A DNA stretch of 15,093 bases from SICB01 sp037132395 (lineage in GTDB: Bacteria; Patescibacteriota; Saccharimonadia; CAILAD01; BJGX01). Shown one piece after another: positions 13,300 to 15,093 of this stretch; the stretch's first letter is position 1, and every line of letters begins with the position of its first letter. Position numbers and translations under genes: made by a program. The notes below the pieces were generated by a model that had not been told where the DNA came from, ran no database searches, and worked only from the letters and a program-made list of their open reading frames with translations. The stretch spans positions 1-15,093 of the forward strand of contig JBAXPC010000014.1 of NCBI GenBank assembly GCA_037132395.1, read 5' to 3'.

Positions 13300-13432
13300 T
13301 TGGCTCGGGAGGCCAGACTACTAAGGTATAATCCGCCCGTTTGCGACTGAAGCCGCGGGGGATTAGCGAACTGGCAACCTCTGCCAACAAGTTGGCCGGG
13401 TTGCCAATTACAGGCCTCACCGACCGAGCCAA
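13300..13432. ncRNA. Candidate structured RNA with three-way junction
   Basis: Three stems close a 133-nt domain. P1: TTGGCTCGG + GAGGCC (13300-13314) pairs with GGCCTC (13413-13418) and CCGAGCCAA (13424-13432), with five unpaired bases between. P2: TAATCC and CCCG (13329-13339) pair with CGGG and GGATTA (13356-13365). P3: TGGCAACC (13372-13379) pairs with GGTTGCCA (13399-13406), topped by GCCAAC-AA-GTTGGC. No ORF covers it. The downstream terminator favours the minus strand; TATAAT at 13327-13332 would allow the plus strand but lies inside P2. It does not match 5S, SRP, 6S or riboswitch motifs I know. Its long terminal inverted repeats also allow a small mobile element (MITE-like). Confidence 0.55.
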
Positions 13433-13471
13433 ATAAAAAGGCCCACTTGCGTGGGTCTCTTTATTTGGCTC
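13426..13471. terminator. Large terminator hairpin after the truncated kinase
   Basis: GAGCCAAATAAA (13426-13437) pairs perfectly with TTTATTTGGCTC (13460-13471), with CCCAC-TTGC-GTGGG inside. The left arm shares GAGCCAA with stem P1 of the adjoining RNA, so the two folds exclude each other. Confidence 0.85.
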
Positions 13472-13495
13472 ACAACGATAGAGGAAGTTATAACT
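13467..13495 (-). repeat. Post-stop repeat, type 2, copy C
   Basis: 29 nt matching 11910-11938 with two changes. It lies 36 nt after the stop of the truncated kinase and overlaps the terminator arm. The end AGTTATAACT is palindromic. Confidence 0.8.
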
Positions 13496-13531
13496 GCAAT
13501 TAAAAGAGATTTAGCTTTGAACTAAACATAG

Positions 13532-13726
13532 TTACCATCTTATTCCTCTGAACATATCATAATCTTCATATACAAATCCTTCGAACACCGGCCAAACATC
13601 ATTGTTCGCTTTCATAACTTCTTCATCAGTTTCGACAATATGTAAGTCGGTGTGCTCACGAAGATAGCGCATTAATGAAGATTTGCCACCACAAGACGGG
13701 GCTAAAATAATAATTTTGTAATTCAT
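13532..13726 (-). pseudogene. Truncated P-loop kinase-like gene (64 aa)
   Basis: Only the N-terminal third of a small kinase remains. Walker A is APSCGGKS (9-16), then TDLHIVETDEEVM with the expected acidic segment. The reading then runs into VFEGFVYEDYDMFRGIRW and stops where a full protein would need about 100 more residues with the core strand and lid. The promoter is intact: TATAAT exactly 6 nt before the ATG at 13726. The 3' repeat and terminator are also kept, so the loss is internal to the unit. It could be a genuine short protein, but without the lid no kinase activity is expected. Confidence 0.6.
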
Positions 13727-13732
13727 CTGACT

Positions 13733-13738
13733 ATTATA
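13733..13738 (-). promoter_or_regulatory. -10 box of the truncated kinase unit
   Basis: TATAAT, 6 nt before ATG, immediately after the T-run of the terminator at 13741-13764. Confidence 0.6.
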
Positions 13739-13740
13739 CC

Positions 13741-13764
13741 TAAAAAAGCCCTCACCGGGTCTTT
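13741..13764 (-). terminator. Terminator of the 173-aa kinase unit
   Basis: GACCC, loop, GGGC then TTTTTT on the minus strand. Only a few bases separate it from the next promoter. Confidence 0.75.
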
Positions 13765-13803
13765 TAAGCATAGGTTATATGGCCGCGTAGTGACGGAAGT
13801 TAG
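13757..13803 (-). repeat. Post-stop repeat, type 1, copy B
   Basis: 47 nt matching 14356-14402 with four changes, beginning 2 nt after the stop codon of the 173-aa kinase. It holds a small hairpin (CATATAACCTATG on the minus strand) and runs into the terminator stem. Confidence 0.85.
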
Positions 13804-13805
13804 TA

Positions 13806-14327
13806 CTAGTTTTCAGTTAGCATTGATACGATTATATCTACCGTTTGGTCAACCGTCTGATTGGTCGAGTCTACAATAGTAAAATCTTTAAAATTGTCTT
13901 GGGAAAGATAATCCAAATGTTCTTCGATAGCTTCTTCGCCCATAAAGTACTTTTCATCACGCTCAGTGTCTCTGATTTTGATAGTTTCTTTAGATGGCTG
14001 TAAAACAAATTTATAGCTTATCTTGGTATACTGCACTATCTCTTCCCAACCTTCGGTGTGCAAATAGCCACCAATAACTACGCTATAACCATGTTCCAAG
14101 TAATTCTTGGTAATAATCCCAATAGTCTCACCAACGAGTTTCCATTCAGAATATAGCCACACTGTGTCGCCTCGATCATTCTTCTGTTGGTAAAAGCCTG
14201 AAACAATCATATGCTTTATATGATCAACTTCAATAAACACGCATTTCTCTAATTTCTTAGCAAGGGCCAACGAAACAGTACTCTTGCCTGAGCCCGTTGG
14301 GCCAGTGATTGCGATAACTCTATTCAT
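13806..14327 (-). CDS. P-loop kinase-like protein (173 aa)
   Basis: Walker A is GPTGSGKS (9-16), then EVDHIKHMI (33-41) as the substrate segment and SVVIGGYLH (82-90) as the core strand. RDTERDEKYF (117-126) is a lid candidate and FTIVDST (147-153) the last strand. The fold is that of small AAA_33-type kinases; the substrate is unknown. Identity to the neighbouring kinases appears limited beyond the motifs, yet its 3' repeat is nearly identical to that of the next gene. TATAGT lies 6 nt before ATG; no Shine-Dalgarno. Confidence 0.8.
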   Translation of the reverse strand: MNRVIAITGPTGSGKSTVSLALAKKLEKCVFIEVDHIKHMIVSGFYQQKNDRGDTVWLYSEWKLVGETIGIITKNYLEHGYSVVIGGYLHTEGWEEIVQYTKISYKFVLQPSKETIKIRDTERDEKYFMGEEAIEEHLDYLSQDNFKDFTIVDSTNQTVDQTVDIIVSMLTEN

Positions 14328-14333
14328 ACTTAC

Positions 14334-14339
14334 ACTATA
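14334..14339 (-). promoter_or_regulatory. -10 box of the 173-aa kinase unit
   Basis: TATAGT, 6 nt before ATG, directly behind a T-run. Confidence 0.55.
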
Positions 14340-14341
14340 TC

Positions 14342-14364
14342 AAAAAAAACCCACTGGGTCTTTT
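14342..14364 (-). terminator. Terminator of the 175-aa kinase unit
   Basis: ACCC-AGT-GGGT followed by TTTTTTTT on the minus strand. Confidence 0.75.
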
Positions 14365-14402
14365 AAGCATAGGTTCTATGGCCGGGTGGTGATGGAAGTT
14401 AG
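14356..14402 (-). repeat. Post-stop repeat, type 1, copy A
   Basis: 47 nt beginning 7 nt after the stop of the 175-aa kinase; the partner of 13757-13803. Part of its plus strand (GCCGGGTGGTGATGGAAG) faintly resembles the 5' part of tRNA-Leu; no full tRNA is present. Confidence 0.85.
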
Positions 14403-14409
14403 AAATAAC

Positions 14410-14937
14410 TTATTTGGTTTGCTCTAATATGTTCTTGATAATTTCATCTACAGATTTATTTGCATCTATCGGAATTGCACCAAGGCCTTCCATCTTGTCT
14501 TGAAAACGGTCAAGTCGTTCTAACAATCTGTCTTGGGTTTGTTTATCTTTGCCAAAATTATTATCCCTTTTTTCTTCTCGAAGCCTTTTTAGCATTGTTT
14601 CGCCGTCAACTTTTAGTAAGAACACCTTTTCACCCAATGGCCAATACTGCATTAAATCATCTGCACCGCCACAAAGAAACACTCTTTTTGCAGTCTTATT
14701 TTGTTCCATTAAGTTATCAAGCATGGGTTTGTTTAATACCCAATGATATTTTTCCATCCAGTCGCTATCGTTTGGTTGGTAGTCATCTGGCTGATTGCCG
14801 TCTTTGTCTGCAAAGTGAAACAGGCCTTTTTGAATTTTGCTATCGAAAGCAACTTCGCCTAATTGCTCTATTCTACGACCAACTGTCGTTTTACCCGAAC
14901 CAGAAATACCGGCAATAAAATACAATCTTGGCTTCAT
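14410..14937 (-). CDS. P-loop kinase-like protein (175 aa)
   Basis: Walker A is GISGSGKT (10-17). VAFDSKIQK (29-37) is the substrate segment, RVFLCGGADD (85-94) the core strand, KRLREEKRDNNF (114-125) the lid and GAIPIDANKSVDEI the last strand with its helix, as in shikimate/guanylate-type kinases. The substrate is unknown. TATGAT lies 6 nt before ATG, with no Shine-Dalgarno, and a terminator stands immediately upstream. It is the first complete unit of the accessory array in this window. Confidence 0.8.
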   Translation of the reverse strand: MKPRLYFIAGISGSGKTTVGRRIEQLGEVAFDSKIQKGLFHFADKDGNQPDDYQPNDSDWMEKYHWVLNKPMLDNLMEQNKTAKRVFLCGGADDLMQYWPLGEKVFLLKVDGETMLKRLREEKRDNNFGKDKQTQDRLLERLDRFQDKMEGLGAIPIDANKSVDEIIKNILEQTK

Positions 14938-14943
14938 AGCTTT

Positions 14944-14949
14944 ATCATA
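14944..14949 (-). promoter_or_regulatory. -10 box of the 175-aa kinase unit
   Basis: TATGAT, 6 nt before ATG. Confidence 0.55.
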
Positions 14950-14951
14950 TC

Positions 14952-14978
14952 AAAAAAGACCCAGGATAGGGTCTTTTT
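14952..14978. terminator. Terminator at the right edge of the array
   Basis: AAAAAGACCC and GGGTCTTTTT form a 10-bp stem around AGGATA. It ends a minus-strand gene lying to the right. The remaining 115 nt show no gene that I can support. Confidence 0.85.
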
Positions 14979-15093
14979 AGTTGGTACTTACAACTTATGG
15001 CAATTGGTGTTCTATCTAGTATTATTGCTGGCTGCAGTTAGTTCGCTGGCCAGCAAATGTAATTTAGAAATAGTGTCATTTTGAGTACTTCAG

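Noticed and set aside
13300..13432. 5S rRNA or SRP RNA
   Set aside because: The three-stem outline is suggestive, but 5S loop motifs and the SRP GGAA tetraloop with its asymmetric loop are missing.
13757..14402. Integron attC sites
   Set aside because: The elements follow each ORF and fold, but no GTTRRRY core site closes the unit and no integron integrase is in the window. Cassette-like is kept only as an analogy.

Overview
The window most resembles a compact Patescibacteria (CPR) genome, probably Candidatus Saccharibacteria. The reasons are moderate GC, short intergenic spacers, use of TGA as an ordinary stop, a sortase with a cell-surface protein, small lineage-style hypothetical proteins, and many genes with no Shine-Dalgarno whose -10 box sits 6-7 nt before the ATG. 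This placement is inferred from gene content and style; no rRNA or other marker is present. Apart from the left-hand RNA region with its tRNA, and lexA, all genes lie on the minus strand.

Positions 1-590 hold no protein gene. A terminator is followed by a -10 box and about 340 nt of strongly structured sequence. This contains three related hairpins whose stems covary around a near-constant loop, bracketed by a 24-nt direct repeat. A tRNA with a CAU anticodon and a terminator follow, so the RNA and tRNA may share a transcript. Positions 592-5310 (minus strand) carry a sortase, a secreted beta-propeller protein with a C-terminal anchor, a DUF4190-like membrane protein, a membrane-embedded metallophosphoesterase and an FtsB/DivIC-like division protein. 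Upstream of these lie a second CAU tRNA (probably Ile2) and a conserved 65-aa protein.

Positions 5485-6171 hold lexA on the plus strand. Its promoter has a GTTC-N7-GTTC direct repeat exactly between -35 and -10, a candidate autoregulatory SOS operator. Positions 6193-11634 hold housekeeping and envelope genes: a four-helix membrane protein, a second DUF4190-like protein, malic enzyme, an AI-2E/PerM-family transporter, a secretory-lipase-type hydrolase and an 80-aa winged-helix-like protein.

Positions 11640-15093 look like accessory DNA. Five small, divergent P-loop kinase-like genes (one truncated) and a DUF2087 gene lie in the same orientation. Most are self-contained units: -10 box, 6 nt, ATG, ORF, a repeated element after the stop, and a terminator that abuts the next unit's promoter. 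Two gaps in this array hold strongly structured, probably noncoding RNAs bounded by terminators. One is a three-way-junction fold and the other a chain of small hairpins between two near-identical terminators. The cassette-like array and the 5' hairpin RNA are the best candidates here for undescribed systems.
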